Of a stretch of DNA of 64,000 nucleotides, positions 34,522 to 43,569 are shown in pieces. Source of the DNA: JACKIC01 sp964392305 (GTDB lineage: Bacteria > Planctomycetota > UBA1135 > UBA2386); NCBI GenBank assembly GCA_964392305.1, contig CAYMPV010000010.1:62001-126000 (forward strand), read 5' to 3'. The notes beneath the pieces were generated by a model, which did no database searches, had not been told where the DNA came from, and saw only the letters and a list, made by a program, of their open reading frames with translations. The position numbers and the translations under genes were made by a program. Positions within the stretch are counted from its first letter, which is position 1. Every line of letters begins with the position of its first letter.

Positions 34522-35535
34522 TCACTTCTTCGCCGGCTCGGCGTCCTTCTTCTTCGGCATCGCGGCTTCTTCGGTGGTGCGCTTGGTCGTGGAAGTCGTC
34601 TTCATCGCGATCGTCATGTCGCCGCCGCCCATCGGGCTCGGCATCTCGATGTCCATCGCCATGCTGCTCGACGATTCGACGACGAAGCCGTCGGTGCGCG
34701 AGACCTTGAGCTTGCCGGCGATCTTGCCGTTCTTGATCTTCATGTTGGCCATCATCTCGCGGGCCATGGCCGCCTCCGGGCTCTCTTCTTCGCCGGCTTC
34801 GGGAGCGGCGGCTTCCGGCTTCTCGACGGTGCCCTTGGCCTCGATCTCGAAGCTGGTGTCGTCGAGCTTGGCGAGGGTCAGCTCCATCTTGTTGTTGGCC
34901 CGGGTGCGTCCGGACTTGCTGTTGTCGAGGCGCGTCCACGAACCGCCCAGCGCGATCGGCTTGTCCGGCAGCACGCCGAACGCGTTCTCGACCAGCGATT
35001 CGAGCGCCTGGTCGGTCAACGCCGAGGCGAGCATCTGGCCGCCCATCTGGCCGCCCTTCTTGCGCGCGGCATCGAGGAGCTCCTTGGTGCCTTCGACCTT
35101 CTCGACCTTGCCGTAGGGCGAGACCGTGGCGGTGAACTTCTTGCCGGCGAGTGAGGCCATGGCGTCACCGAGCGCGGCCATGCCGAAACCGTCGTCTTCG
35201 GCGGGGCCGGCGGCCGAGTCGAAGGCGACTTCGCCCATCATCGGCAACACCAGCGCGCCTTCGACGCGCAGGATGTCGATCGTCACGTCGAGCGAGCCCT
35301 TGTCGGACACTTCGCCGACCGTGACGCGCACCGTGTAGTTGACGGTGTTGCCCATGTCCATCGTCTGGCCGTCCATGTCGATCGCCTGCTCCTGCTTGGT
35401 CGACTGCACGAACCAGGCGGACGACCCCTTCTTGGCAGTGGTGCGCAGGTCGTGCTCGGTACCTTGAGCGACAGCGACCGCGGCGAGGGCGAGAAGGGAG
35501 AAGAGGGGGAGTGGACGGGAGATGAGTTGCATCAT
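34522..35535 (-). CDS. Secreted DUF6263-like protein
   Basis: The 337-residue protein has a signal peptide (PLPLFSLLALAAVAVAQG). The domain features a 'M-D-G-Q-T-M-D-M' segment, DKGSLDVTIDILRVEGAL, a central VSPYGKVEKVEGTKELLDA and LGGSWTRLDNSKSG, a pattern of the DUF6263 lipoprotein-like family that is common in planctomycetes. The C-terminus ends with a lysine-rich charged tail (KKKDAEPAKK). Function unknown. Start codons at 35535 and 35532 are both possible. It stands alone between the dehydrogenase and the two-component system. Confidence 0.75.
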   Translation of the reverse strand: MMQLISRPLPLFSLLALAAVAVAQGTEHDLRTTAKKGSSAWFVQSTKQEQAIDMDGQTMDMGNTVNYTVRVTVGEVSDKGSLDVTIDILRVEGALVLPMMGEVAFDSAAGPAEDDGFGMAALGDAMASLAGKKFTATVSPYGKVEKVEGTKELLDAARKKGGQMGGQMLASALTDQALESLVENAFGVLPDKPIALGGSWTRLDNSKSGRTRANNKMELTLAKLDDTSFEIEAKGTVEKPEAAAPEAGEEESPEAAMAREMMANMKIKNGKIAGKLKVSRTDGFVVESSSSMAMDIEMPSPMGGGDMTIAMKTTSTTKRTTEEAAMPKKKDAEPAKK

Positions 35536-35697
35536 GCGAGGCGCACTGTGGCCAAAGGGTGCCACAGTACGTCGGCCCCCCCGGTGCCGTCGATGTTCGA
35601 GTTGCCGAACCTGTCGCCGCACCGTGCCTGCAAGGCAATCCTGACTCCAAGGCAGTCCTGGTTCCGCACCGGGCCGCGAGGCCGGTCGCAGGCCCGA

Positions 35698-36390
35698 TCA
35701 GCCGACCGGATCGAAGCGCAGGCCCAGGCCGCGCACGGTGATCAGGTGACGCGGCGCCGTCGGATCGGCCTCGAAGATCTTGCGCAGGCGCAGCACGACG
35801 TTGTCCAGGGTGCGCACGGTGACCGGTGCGGAGCTGCCGAACAGGTGTTCCACGATGGCCTTGCGCGTGACCACGGCGCCGCGATGCCCGGCCAGCAGCT
35901 TCAGCAGCTTGGTCTCGGTGGCGGTCAGTTCGATCGTTTCGCCGGTCCGTGTCGAAGCGGACATGGCGCGGAAGTCGATCCGGTTGCCGGCGAACTCGAG
36001 CACGTCGTCGCCGGCGGTCGGCGCCTTGCGGCGCCGCAGCAGGGCGTCGACGCGCAGCAGCAGTTCCCGCAGGTTGAACGGCTTGGTCAGGTAGTCGTCA
36101 GCCTGCAGCTCGAGGCCGCGGATGCGGTCCTGATCGGCCGAGCGCGCGCTGAGGATCAGCACCGGCGTGGTGTCGCCGCGGGCGCGCATCTGCCGCAGCA
36201 CCTCGAAGCCGTCGAGGCCGGGCAGCATCACGTCGAGGATCAGCAGGTCGATGCCGCCGGCTGCCATTCGTTCGAGCGCCTTGGGCCCGGTGAACACGTG
36301 TTCGGCGTGGTAGGACTCGAGCGACAGGTTGTCGCAGAGCATCTCGCCGAGGGCGCGTTCGTCTTCGGCGACCAGGATCCAGCGGCTCAT
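35698..36390 (-). CDS. OmpR/PhoB-family response regulator
   Basis: The 230-residue protein has a receiver domain with acidic pocket (AEDE), phospho-acceptor Asp53 in ILDVMLPGLDG, a conserved SARS motif in LILSARSADQ and Lys in DDYLTKPF, followed by a winged helix DNA-binding domain (IELTATETKLLKLLAGHRGA, RTLDNVVLRLRKIFE). It is the second gene of the kinase-regulator operon: the kinase and regulator overlap by four bases (TCAT on the plus strand). The regulated genes are unknown; the flanking secreted-protein genes are candidates only by proximity. Confidence 0.95.
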   Translation of the reverse strand: MSRWILVAEDERALGEMLCDNLSLESYHAEHVFTGPKALERMAAGGIDLLILDVMLPGLDGFEVLRQMRARGDTTPVLILSARSADQDRIRGLELQADDYLTKPFNLRELLLRVDALLRRRKAPTAGDDVLEFAGNRIDFRAMSASTRTGETIELTATETKLLKLLAGHRGAVVTRKAIVEHLFGSSAPVTVRTLDNVVLRLRKIFEADPTAPRHLITVRGLGLRFDPVG

Positions 36391-37373
36391 GCGGCACCTC
36401 TGTGGATTGGCAGTTCGACGGTCAGTTGGCAGCCGCGGTCGCGGCCGGCGCTGGTGGCGGTGATCTTGCCGCGGTGCGCGGTGACCAGTTCGCGCGCGAG
36501 ATGCAGGCCCAGGCCGGTGCCGCCGCTGGCGGTGTCGCTGCCGCGCCAGAACGCGAGGAATGCGTGCTCGAGCTCGTCCTGGTCCATGCCGCGGCCCTGG
36601 TCGGTGACGCGGATGGTCGCGACTTCGCCGTCCGAGCTCAGCGCGACGTGCACCGTGCCGCCGGCGGACGAGTACTTGATCGCGTTGTCGAGCAGGTTGC
36701 GCAGCACCAGCTGCATCGCGACCGGGTCGCGTTGGAACGGCAGCGACTCGGGCAGATCGGCGTGCAGTTGCACCGAACACGCGGCCGCGTGACCTTCCAT
36801 GGCGCCAAGCGCCTCACGCACGTCGACGGCCAGATCGCCGGTCTGCGGCTTGCCGGTGCGGCGCGTCGCGCGCAGTCCGGCTTCGGTGAGCACGTTGTCG
36901 AGCCCCAGGCGCAATCGCTCGACCTGCTGCAGTCCGTTGCCCAGATACCGGTCCATCTTCTCGGGCGGCACGCGACCGGTGCGCAGTGAATCGAGCAGCA
37001 GCACCAGTGTCGCCAGCGGCGTCTTGAGTTCGTGGGTGGCGGCAGCGAGGAACCGATCCTGCGTGCGGCGCGCCTCGTTCTCCCGCACCACGGCGACGCG
37101 ATACAGCCACCCAGCCGCCAGCAGCACGATCGCGAAGAAGATGCCCTCGGTGGCGAACATCCAGCGTCGTGCGGCCGCGAGCCGCTCGAGCCCGGCGACG
37201 CTGTCCGCGCCCAGGGCGCGGGCCGTGCCCTCGATGTCGCCGGCCTGCAGATGCAGCGCGGCGCTGCGCAGCTCACCGGTGGCGACGAACGCGAACACCG
37301 CCCACCACAGCAGCAGCGCCAGGGACAGGGCGAAGATCAGCGTGAACAGCAGGGAGGGGAGCTGGCGCGGCAC
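36387..37373 (-). CDS. Membrane sensor histidine kinase
   Basis: The 328-residue protein has two transmembrane segments (about 8-30 and 74-92) enclosing a short ~45-residue periplasmic loop. The HisKA domain carries His114 in AATHELKTPLATL, the N box is LRNLLDNAIKYSS, and the G boxes are VTDQGRGMD and GGTGLGLHLARELV. The small sensor loop suggests membrane or simple ligand sensing rather than a large sensory domain. It overlaps the response-regulator gene, which is its obvious partner. Confidence 0.93.
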   Translation of the reverse strand: MPRQLPSLLFTLIFALSLALLLWWAVFAFVATGELRSAALHLQAGDIEGTARALGADSVAGLERLAAARRWMFATEGIFFAIVLLAAGWLYRVAVVRENEARRTQDRFLAAATHELKTPLATLVLLLDSLRTGRVPPEKMDRYLGNGLQQVERLRLGLDNVLTEAGLRATRRTGKPQTGDLAVDVREALGAMEGHAAACSVQLHADLPESLPFQRDPVAMQLVLRNLLDNAIKYSSAGGTVHVALSSDGEVATIRVTDQGRGMDQDELEHAFLAFWRGSDTASGGTGLGLHLARELVTAHRGKITATSAGRDRGCQLTVELPIHRGAA

Positions 37374-37380
37374 GTGTCGG

Positions 37381-38490
37381 TCAGAGCGTACCGATCCGCA
37401 CCGCGAACCCGAAGGGCTTGACCTGGGTCGCGATCGGCGCGTTGGCGTCGAGGTCGTTGACGACCGTGTAGGTGCCGCGCCCCAACGGTGCCATCGAGCC
37501 CAGCGTCACGGCCAGCGCGTCGGACAGCACCACGCTGAACGGATTGACGCCCGCGACCAGCGCGCCGAGCTGTTCGTAGACCACCAGGCCGGCGGCGACC
37601 GGGATGTTGGGCACGGCGAACGCTGCACCGGGCTGACCGGCGATCACCGAACCGCTGGCGTCGGCGAGCACCAGCGAGGTGGCGTCGACACTGGTCAGCA
37701 GCGAACAGTTGGTGCCGGGCAGGTTGTAGGGCAGCGGGCCGAAGGCGCCCTGGGTGTTGTCGAGGCCGAACATCACCACCACCGGCGAGTTCGCGCCGAG
37801 GTGGTCGCCGGTCAGGAAGTGCGCGGCACCCGGGGCGCGCAGCCCGGTGATGCCGACCGTCGCCGGCATCGCGCTGGCGCTGACCGCGCAGCCGGCGCCG
37901 TAGCTGCTCGACTGGCCGTCGATCGGGCCGCCCGTGGTGTTGGCGCCGTCGAGGAAGGTGTGCGCGTAGCCGGTGAAGTTGTTGTCGGTCATCGCCATCT
38001 CGACGACCAGCCAGCCGCCGCTCGGGATCGCGACCGGCAGCGGCGCGTTGAACACGAAGCGCAGGCTGCCGTTGGCTTCGCCCCACGGCTGCGGGCCCGA
38101 TGCACCCTGATCGGGGAAGTAGGTCCACGGACCGTTGAACACGGTCGTCAGCGGCGCGGTGAGGTTGTTGTCGAAGCGCGACTCGGGCACTCCGACCGTC
38201 GTCGTGCCGACGCGGATCTGCAGGTTGGCGATCGTGAACGGCCCAGGTGAGCCGACCGGCGGGATCGGGCCGTCGTAGCGAAACGACAGCTCGGTCGCGG
38301 TGAACGTCGCTGCGCCGGCCTCGGTGGCGTCGAAGAACATCTGCAGTCGCGCGTCGTGCGACATGAACGGCAGCAGCGAGTAGTTGGACAGCTCGAGCGT
38401 GGGGTTCGCGGTCGCCGGCAGGAGCAGCTGGTTCTGCGCGGCGAGGCCGGCGGTCAGCGAGCAGAGGAGGATGGTGGTGACGGTGTTCAT
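37381..38490 (-). CDS. Secreted protein of unknown function
   Basis: The 369-residue exported protein has a signal peptide (TVTTILLCSLTAGLAAQ). The body is beta-rich with many Gly, Asn and Thr residues and few charged ones, as in planctomycete extracellular lectin-like or autotransported proteins. Segments such as GSLRFVFNAPLPVAIPSGGW and WLVVEMAMTDNNFTGYAHTF look like jelly-roll strands. No catalytic motif was recognised. Start at 38490. It lies just upstream of, and in the same direction as, the histidine kinase (7 bp gap), so the operon may begin here. Confidence 0.7.
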   Translation of the reverse strand: MNTVTTILLCSLTAGLAAQNQLLLPATANPTLELSNYSLLPFMSHDARLQMFFDATEAGAATFTATELSFRYDGPIPPVGSPGPFTIANLQIRVGTTTVGVPESRFDNNLTAPLTTVFNGPWTYFPDQGASGPQPWGEANGSLRFVFNAPLPVAIPSGGWLVVEMAMTDNNFTGYAHTFLDGANTTGGPIDGQSSSYGAGCAVSASAMPATVGITGLRAPGAAHFLTGDHLGANSPVVVMFGLDNTQGAFGPLPYNLPGTNCSLLTSVDATSLVLADASGSVIAGQPGAAFAVPNIPVAAGLVVYEQLGALVAGVNPFSVVLSDALAVTLGSMAPLGRGTYTVVNDLDANAPIATQVKPFGFAVRIGTL

Positions 38491-38621
38491 GGTCTCGATG
38501 CGGCGCGAGTGCGCCTTCTTTCCTGCTCGCGAATCTAGGTTCGTGCCGCGTGTGTGTGTCACCATCGCGTCATTCCGCAGATCTCTTTCAGGGTGCAATT
38601 CGGGCTACACTGCGCGCCGCC

Positions 38622-40913
38622 GTGATCCCCTCACTCGCCGTCGCCGTGCTGCACCTCGCGCCGCAGGAACCACCTGCGCAGGTGGCCGCGTTCCTCGAAC
38701 GGCACTGCGTCGAATGCCACGACGGCGACGTCGCCAAGGGCGGATTGAATCTGCTCGCTGCGCCCGCGGACATCGTTTCGTCCCTGGCGCGCTGGAGTCA
38801 CGTGCGCGAACGCGTCGTCGCCGGCGAGATGCCGCCTGCGGACAAGGACCGCCCCGAGGTGGACGAAAGGCGTAGTCTCGTTGCCTGGATCGACCGCACG
38901 TTGCGCGCCGAAGTGCCGCGCCTGCCCGTCGATCCCGGGCGGGTGACGGTGCGACGCCTGACGCGCGCGCAGTGGCAGAACACCGTGCGCGACCTGCTCG
39001 GCGTGACCTTCGACGCCTCGGCCTTTCCCGCCGACGATCTCGGTTACGGCTTCGACACCGTCGGCGAGGCGCTGACGTTCTCGACGCTGCATCTCGAGAA
39101 GTATCTGGCCGCGGCAGGTGACGTCGCGCGCGCGGTGATCGACGACACCGACCCCCGGAACCCGGTCGTGCGCCGTTTCGACGCCGAGATGATGACGCAG
39201 CTCGACGGCGCCGACGGTCGGCGCGGCGACCGCTTCGTGTTCTTGTCCAACAGCACGATCGAACAGCGCCTCGACCTGCCGCGCGCGGGCACCTATCGCG
39301 TGCGGGTGTCCGCGGGCGGCGACCAGGCCGGCCGAGAACTCGTGAAGATGGCGGTGCGCATCGGCGACGGACCCGCGCGAACCTTCGAGGTGCGGTCGCG
39401 GCGGTTGTCGCCGTTCGACTTCAACGTGCACCTGGACGGCGGCCAGCAGCGGTTGTCGATCGCCTTCCTCAACGACTACTACCGGCCCGACGATCCCGAC
39501 CCTGCGCAACGCGATCGCAACCTGATCGTCGATCTCGCCGAGGTCATCGGTCCGCTGCACAGGTCACCGGTGCCGCCGCAGGCGGCGTGGCTGGCGGCGG
39601 CGTTGGCAAGCTCGGTTGATGCGCCCACGCTGTTGCGCAACGTCACCACCTCGGCGTTGCCGCGGCTGTGGCGAAGGCCGGTGTCGGCGCAGGAGATCGA
39701 ACGCCTGGTCGCGCTCGGCACCGCGGCCGTTGCCGACGGCGACTCACCGCTGTTGGCCGCGCGGCTGGTGTTGCAGGCCATGCTCGTGTCGCCGAACTTC
39801 CTGTTCCGCATCGAAGCCGGCGCCGTCGGCGAGGGTGGTGTGGCCCCGGTCGGTGTCGTGGAGCCGGTCAGTGTCGCGGAGCCGGTGAGTGGCCACGTGC
39901 TCACGCAGCGCCTCGCCTACTTGCTGTGGGGCAGCGCGCCCGACGACCGGCTGCGGCAGTTCGCCGATGGCGGGCGCTTCACCGACCGATCGCAGTTGCT
40001 CAACGAGGTCGACCGCATGCTGCGCGATCCGCGCGCCGAGTCCCTGGCCACCGACTTCGCATCCCAGTGGCTCGAACTGCGCAGCCTCGCGGAACGTGCG
40101 CCCGATCCGCGGCAGTTCGGCGACTTCGACGACGTCCTGCGCCGCGCCATGCGCCGCGAGACCGAACTGCTGTTCTGGGCCGTGCTGCGTGAGGACCGCG
40201 ACGTGCGTGACCTGCTCGACTGCGACTTCACGTTCGTCGATCGGCGGTTGGCAAACTTCTACGGGCTGCCGGCGCCGGCTGCCGACGCGGGCTTTACCCG
40301 CATCACGCTGCCGCCAGAGCAGCGCGAACGCGGCGGCGTGCTCGGTCACGCCAGCATGCACGTGCTCACTTCCAACCCGACACGCACCTCACCCGTCAAA
40401 CGCGGCAAGTGGATCCTGCAGAACCTCCTGGGCCAGGCTCCGCCGCCGCCGCCTCCCGGCAACGACTCGTTCGCCAACGAGGCCGCGATCGACAGCAGCA
40501 AGACGTTCCGCGAGCAGCTGGCGATGCACCGCGAGAAGAAGAGCTGCGCGGTGTGCCACGTGCGCATGGATACGCTCGGCTTCGCGCTCGAGCGTTACGA
40601 CGCGATCGGGCGGTTCCACGAACGCGACGGCGGCGGCGTGATCGACGCCAGTGGCGAACTGCCCGATGGCCGGGTCATCGACGGCTTGACGGGGCTCAAG
40701 GCGGTGCTGCGCGACGACCCGGCGTTCGTGCGCACCTTGTGCCGCAAGCTGTTCGTCTACGCGCTCGGCCGCGAGCCGCGTCCCGGCGACCGCCTGCGGC
40801 TGGACCTCGCCGTCGACGAACTGCTGCAGCGTGACACGGTGACGCTGCGCGATCTGGTCAAGGTGATCGTCACCGACGTGGCGTTCACGCACCGCAGTGT
40901 CGAACGCCGCTGA
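38622..40913 (+). CDS. Exported DUF1592/DUF1588/DUF1585-type cytochrome protein
   Basis: The 763-residue protein has an N-terminal cytochrome c motif CVECH (29-33) and the planctomycete domain series DUF1587 (VRRLTRAQWQNTVRDLLG), DUF1595, DUF1592 (LTQRLAYLLWGSAPDDRLR), DUF1588 (VLGHASMHVLTSNPTRTSPV, KRGKWILQNLLGQAPPPPPP) and a C-terminal DUF1585 (RTLCRKLFVYALGREP). A second CxxC-H-like motif (CAVCHVRMD) is inside DUF1588. These abundant proteins are thought to act in periplasmic electron transfer or polymer breakdown. GTG at 38622 gives a signal-like N-terminus; a longer frame exists. It overlaps the acylphosphatase start by one base (TGATG). Confidence 0.88.
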   Translation: MIPSLAVAVLHLAPQEPPAQVAAFLERHCVECHDGDVAKGGLNLLAAPADIVSSLARWSHVRERVVAGEMPPADKDRPEVDERRSLVAWIDRTLRAEVPRLPVDPGRVTVRRLTRAQWQNTVRDLLGVTFDASAFPADDLGYGFDTVGEALTFSTLHLEKYLAAAGDVARAVIDDTDPRNPVVRRFDAEMMTQLDGADGRRGDRFVFLSNSTIEQRLDLPRAGTYRVRVSAGGDQAGRELVKMAVRIGDGPARTFEVRSRRLSPFDFNVHLDGGQQRLSIAFLNDYYRPDDPDPAQRDRNLIVDLAEVIGPLHRSPVPPQAAWLAAALASSVDAPTLLRNVTTSALPRLWRRPVSAQEIERLVALGTAAVADGDSPLLAARLVLQAMLVSPNFLFRIEAGAVGEGGVAPVGVVEPVSVAEPVSGHVLTQRLAYLLWGSAPDDRLRQFADGGRFTDRSQLLNEVDRMLRDPRAESLATDFASQWLELRSLAERAPDPRQFGDFDDVLRRAMRRETELLFWAVLREDRDVRDLLDCDFTFVDRRLANFYGLPAPAADAGFTRITLPPEQRERGGVLGHASMHVLTSNPTRTSPVKRGKWILQNLLGQAPPPPPPGNDSFANEAAIDSSKTFREQLAMHREKKSCAVCHVRMDTLGFALERYDAIGRFHERDGGGVIDASGELPDGRVIDGLTGLKAVLRDDPAFVRTLCRKLFVYALGREPRPGDRLRLDLAVDELLQRDTVTLRDLVKVIVTDVAFTHRSVERR

Positions 40914-41194
40914 TGTCCGTCTCGCGCCGCATCCAGTTCGTGGTCTTCGGCCGTGTGCAGGGCGTGGCCTTCCGCGCGCACTGTTGCGGCGAGGCCGATC
41001 GGTTGCAGCTCGCCGGGTTCGTGCGCAACCGGTTCGATGGTGCGGTCGAGGGTGAGGCCGAAGGTGACGATGTGCAGCTCGCAAAGTTCTGCGCATGGCT
41101 GCAGCGCGGCTCGATGTGGTCGAAGGTCGAGCGCGTCGACGTCTCCGAACTGGCCGCGACCGGCGCGGCGCCGGGGTTCGAAGTTCGGCGATGA
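40913..41194 (+). CDS. acyP: Acylphosphatase
   Basis: The 93-residue protein has the acylphosphatase signature FGRVQGVAFRAH with catalytic Arg21, and VRNRFDGAVEGEAEG with Asn39 and the second conserved block. It hydrolyses acyl phosphates such as 1,3-bisphosphoglycerate in the cytoplasm. Its ATG shares a base with the stop of the cytochrome gene upstream (TGATG), so the two are translationally coupled although their products act in different compartments. The gene is complete and of normal length. Confidence 0.9.
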   Translation: MSVSRRIQFVVFGRVQGVAFRAHCCGEADRLQLAGFVRNRFDGAVEGEAEGDDVQLAKFCAWLQRGSMWSKVERVDVSELAATGAAPGFEVRR

Positions 41195-41241
41195 AACACG
41201 TGCAATCCGCGCCCGCCCCGATCTGCTGACCACCCGCCGCG

Positions 41242-43194
41242 ATGCAAACCCTGTCAGTCGCCGTTGTCGCCGTGATCGTCACCGCCTGCCTGTGGCGCGC
41301 GGCGCCGCGTGGTCTGTTGGCGATCACCGCCACCTCGCTGCTGTCGCTGCTCGGCATCAGCACGATCGTGGCGACGTTCTGGTACGAGCCTGCGGCCATC
41401 GCCGTGCCCACGAACCGACCGCTGGTGACCGCCGCTGACGGTTACGTCGGTTCGGCCGCCTGCCGCTCGTGCCATCCCGCCGAGCACGCGTCGTGGCACG
41501 ACTCCTTCCATCGCACGATGACGCAGGTCGCGAACCGCGACACGGTGCTGGCGCGTTTCGACCGGCTCGAACTCGACTGGTTCGGCAAGCCGGTGTTGCT
41601 CGAGTGGCGCGGCGAGGAACTCTGGGTGCAGTTCGAACGCGGCGGCAAGCAGCCCGGGTCGGTGTCGCGGCCGGTGGTGCAACTGACCGGTTCACATCAC
41701 CTGCAGGTGTTGTGGTACTCGACCGGCAACCAGCGCGAACTGGCGCCGGTGCCGATGTGCTTCAAGATCGAGGAAGGCATCTGGCTGCCGTTGACGACGG
41801 TGTTCGTGCTGCCGCCCGAGTTCCGCGATCCGCCCGATCCGGGTGCCTGGAACCAGAACTGCCACATGTGCCACGCGACCGGCGTGCGGCCGCGCGTCGA
41901 CACCGATCGCTGTGACACCGAGGCCAGCGAACTGGGCATCGCCTGTGAAGCGTGCCACGGCCCCGGCGAGCGGCATGTCACGGCCAACCGCAGCCCCGTG
42001 CGGCGCTACGCGCAGCACTTCGAAGAGGGTGGGGACAAGACGGTGGTGTTGCCCGAACGCCTTGGCCCGGCGCGTTCGGCGCAGGTCTGCGGCCAGTGCC
42101 ATTCGGTGAACATCCTGCGCAGCGCGCACTTCGACAGCTGGCGCGAGCACGGCCTGGTCTATCGGCCCGGCGGCGACCTGCACGCGTCCAACCTGGTCAT
42201 CGACCCCAATCACCGTCACGCCGACGAACTGCGGCGCACGCTGCAGCACAACCCGCAGTTCTTCGCGAGCGCGTTCTGGTCGGACGGCGAGGTGCGGCTG
42301 TCGGGGCGTGAATACAACGGTCTGGTCAAGTCGCCGTGTTACACGCACGGTGATCCGGCGCGGCAGCTCGACTGCAGTTCGTGTCACGAACTGCACGGCG
42401 CTTCGCACGGTGTGGCTGGTGGTGGGAACGAGGCCGACCGCGACGCGTGGCGCGACGACCAGCTGAAGTCGGGGCATCGCGGCAATGCGGCATGCACGCA
42501 GTGTCACGAGACCTTTCGCGACGACGCGGCGCTCGCGCAGCACACGCACCACGCGCCCGGCGGCGGCGGCAGCACCTGCTACGACTGCCATATGCCGCAC
42601 ACGAGCTTCGGGCTCATGAAGGCCGAACGCAGCCATACGATCACGTCGCCGAGCGTGAACGCCGAGCTGCAGACGGGGCGGCCCAACGCGTGCAACCTGT
42701 GCCACCTCGATCGCACGTTGCAGTGGACCGGTGAGCGCCTGCAGGAGTGGTACGGCATCGAGCCGCCGACGCTCGACGACGAACAGGCGAACGTCGCTGC
42801 GGGCATTCGGTGGTTGTTGACGGGTGACGCGGGTCAACGTGCCGTCGCGACCTGGAGTTTCGGCTGGCAGGAGGCCCAGCGCGCCGCGGGCACCGACTGG
42901 ATGCGGCCCTACCTCGCGCGCCTGCTCGACGATCCCTACTACGTGGTCCGTTTCGGCGCCGCGCGCTCGCTGCGTTCGTTGCCCGGCGGCGCGCCCGAGC
43001 TCGAAGGCTTCGACTTCGTCGCCGAGGCGGGGGCTGCGCGTGCGTTCGGCGAGCGGGTCACCGCGCGCTGGCGCGAGGGCTATCGCGGCGCACCGCGTCC
43101 GGCGCTGCTGCTCGAAGAACAAGGGCTCGCGGTCGAGGCGTTTGCGCGTCTGTATGCGCGCCGCAACGATCGGCCTGTCTATCTCGCGGAGTGA
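41242..43194 (+). CDS. Eight-haem c-type cytochrome
   Basis: The 650-residue protein has an N-terminal membrane region (two segments within residues 1-48) and eight haem motifs in order: CRSCH (74-78), CHMCH, CEACH, CGQCH, CSSCH, CTQCH, CYDCH, CNLCH. Additional histidines (HHAPG, HTSFG) can serve as distal ligands. It resembles cytochrome c554/octahaem families acting in periplasmic electron transfer. The C-terminal ~130 residues lack haem and resemble HEAT-type helices (DDPYYVVRFGAARSLRSLPG). Its 3' end recurs as fragments at 44703-44723 and 47093-47155. It follows the DUF1592-type cytochrome and acylphosphatase genes. Confidence 0.88.
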   Translation: MQTLSVAVVAVIVTACLWRAAPRGLLAITATSLLSLLGISTIVATFWYEPAAIAVPTNRPLVTAADGYVGSAACRSCHPAEHASWHDSFHRTMTQVANRDTVLARFDRLELDWFGKPVLLEWRGEELWVQFERGGKQPGSVSRPVVQLTGSHHLQVLWYSTGNQRELAPVPMCFKIEEGIWLPLTTVFVLPPEFRDPPDPGAWNQNCHMCHATGVRPRVDTDRCDTEASELGIACEACHGPGERHVTANRSPVRRYAQHFEEGGDKTVVLPERLGPARSAQVCGQCHSVNILRSAHFDSWREHGLVYRPGGDLHASNLVIDPNHRHADELRRTLQHNPQFFASAFWSDGEVRLSGREYNGLVKSPCYTHGDPARQLDCSSCHELHGASHGVAGGGNEADRDAWRDDQLKSGHRGNAACTQCHETFRDDAALAQHTHHAPGGGGSTCYDCHMPHTSFGLMKAERSHTITSPSVNAELQTGRPNACNLCHLDRTLQWTGERLQEWYGIEPPTLDDEQANVAAGIRWLLTGDAGQRAVATWSFGWQEAQRAAGTDWMRPYLARLLDDPYYVVRFGAARSLRSLPGGAPELEGFDFVAEAGAARAFGERVTARWREGYRGAPRPALLLEEQGLAVEAFARLYARRNDRPVYLAE

Positions 43195-43200
43195 GCCGGA

Positions 43201-43569
43201 GTGTTCATCGTGCAACCCGCGCGACGTTCGCTTGTTGCCGCACTGTCAGCCCCGGGAAAACGTCGGAATCGAACTCATGCGTAGCGCTGCGATTGCCGTC
43301 TGGATGTTGGTCCTTCTCCTGGAGTCCTGTGCCGGTGCACCACCTCCCGCGGGTGTCGCCGCGCCGTGTTGATGCAGGCTTCTGCCTTGGCCGATCCGCT
43401 AGTATGCCGAGGTCGGATGGATGTGCCGCGATGACGAGGATCCTGTTGCGCGAGTCCATGCCTGGGATCTGGCACCGTGACCCAACTCTGGTGATCGACC
43501 GCACGCTTCGGCACATCGTTCGGCGGATCAGGCGGTCATCGCTGGCGAGCCCCTCGAGGATTCGTCCTG
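43201..43569 (+). pseudogene. Damaged 5' part of HEAT/ChaN-like lipoprotein paralogue 1
   Basis: An ATG at 43277 starts a lipoprotein-type leader (VLLLESCAGAPP) matching the leader of the intact paralogue at 48005 (LPLASCAGAPP), but it stops after 31 codons at 43372. Relative to the intact copy there is a ~55-bp internal deletion after the leader, several small indels, and then a 96-bp inverted insertion (43471-43566). The reading frame of the mature protein resumes only at 43570. The stretch is therefore the broken 5' end of the following gene. Confidence 0.7.
43471..43566 (-). repeat. Inverted 96-bp segment copied from the paralogue at 48274-48365
   Basis: The reverse complement of 43471-43566 matches 48274-48365 with about three differences (one single-base indel). 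The true orthologous position in this gene (43587-43692) is only ~70% similar to the same region of paralogue 2. So the segment is a recent inverted copy of the other paralogue, or of a third close copy. It also places a GAGGA ribosome-site-like motif (43556-43560) ten bases upstream of the TTG at 43570. Confidence 0.8.

Noticed and set aside
35580..35697. Short direct repeat CAAGGCA-TCCTG and a GC-rich hairpin near 35671-35690 as a terminator.
   Set aside because: The repeat is only ~14 bp and imperfect, and the hairpin needs a bulge and has no T-run. Too weak to annotate.
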